A stretch of DNA of 5,208 nt, from positions 1-5,208 of the forward strand of contig JACPFH010000001.1 in assembly GCA_016183075.1 (NCBI GenBank), read 5' to 3'. The stretch is from Deltaproteobacteria bacterium (GTDB taxonomy: Bacteria; Desulfobacterota; Binatia; UBA9968). The position numbers and the translations under genes were made by a program. Numbering within the stretch: position 1 is the stretch's first letter; each line of letters starts with the position of its first letter. The notes under the pieces are model-generated. The model did not search any database. It was not told where the DNA came from and saw nothing but the letters and a program-made list of their open reading frames with translations. Below are positions 5,081 to 5,208 of the stretch, in pieces.

Positions 5081-5208
5081 GAAAAACAAAACGTCACCCT
5101 TTCTATCCCTAAAGATGTCCTGCGCGAGGCCAAGCATCTCGCCGTTGACCGGGGAATCTCCCTATCGGGTTTTCTCGTCGAGGCGCTGGAAGAGCGAGCC
5201 AAGCGTCT
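5078..5208 (+). CDS. Ribbon-helix-helix antitoxin-like protein, 3' end beyond window
   Basis: GTG 5078 opens a frame of 43 codons that runs off the window end: MEKQNVTLSIPKDVLREAKH (1-20), then LAVDRGISLSGFLVEALEER. The strand NVTLSIPKD, helix VLREAKHLAVDRG, turn and helix SLSGFLVEALEERAKR match the CopG/Arc-type fold used by many type II antitoxins; this flavour (NVTLS-P-D--REAK--A---G-S-S) is often paired with a PIN-domain toxin, which would lie just to the right. The start is uncertain: the frame is open back to 5015 with TTG codons at 5018 and 5042. GTG is chosen because the conserved strand begins right after it. No Shine-Dalgarno is visible, so the transcript may be leaderless. It is not closely similar in sequence to the vapB in this window. 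Confidence 0.75.
   Translation, partial: MEKQNVTLSIPKDVLREAKHLAVDRGISLSGFLVEALEERAKR

Overview
The window looks like a piece of a chromosome from an aerobic, Gram-negative-type bacterium of moderately high GC. No 16S rRNA or other lineage marker is present, so the phylum cannot be fixed. The gene styles would fit lineages such as NC10/Methylomirabilota, Acidobacteriota or deltaproteobacterial groups, but that is only an impression. Base composition, judged by eye, is mosaic: the left respiratory block is GC-rich, the middle toxin-antitoxin block is AT-richer, the transporter gene has very GC-rich third codon positions, and the tail is AT-richer again.

Left block (about 1-2812, all + strand): a cytochrome c oxidase biogenesis operon. 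It holds a possible 3' end of an upstream gene, ctaA (heme A synthase), ctaB (heme O synthase, sharing ATGA with ctaA), a 36-residue one-helix membrane protein that ORF callers easily miss, and a heme-copper oxidase subunit III-like gene. CtaB would farnesylate heme B to heme O and CtaA would oxidise heme O to heme A, the cofactor of an aa3-type oxidase. As written, ctaB is broken: its two halves lie in different frames, and comparison with the family implies that about 22 nt are missing in the second membrane helix, just before the NxxxExxxD active-site motif.

Middle block (about 2813-3760): a vapBC-type toxin-antitoxin pair with a palindromic promoter region. The antitoxin is intact. The PIN-domain toxin is frameshifted by a perfect 16-bp tandem duplication; removing one copy restores a 131-residue VapC with all its acidic residues. 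After it come a promoter-like site with a palindromic spacer and then a MITE-like element of about 139 bp, with 19-bp terminal inverted repeats containing a TA at each end. Its right end stops 3 nt before the first ATG of the next frame.

Right block: a DMT/EamA-family membrane transporter (start ambiguous, probably GTG 3830), then about 400 nt without a recognisable gene, then the start of a second ribbon-helix-helix antitoxin-like gene cut off by the window edge. Overlapping CGTG/CACG palindromes lie over that gene's start.

I do not see a clearly new multi-gene system. The most noteworthy signals are the two frame-breaking lesions (ctaB deletion, vapC duplication), the MITE abutting the transporter, the overlooked small membrane protein in the oxidase operon, and the operator-like palindromes at the two antitoxin genes.
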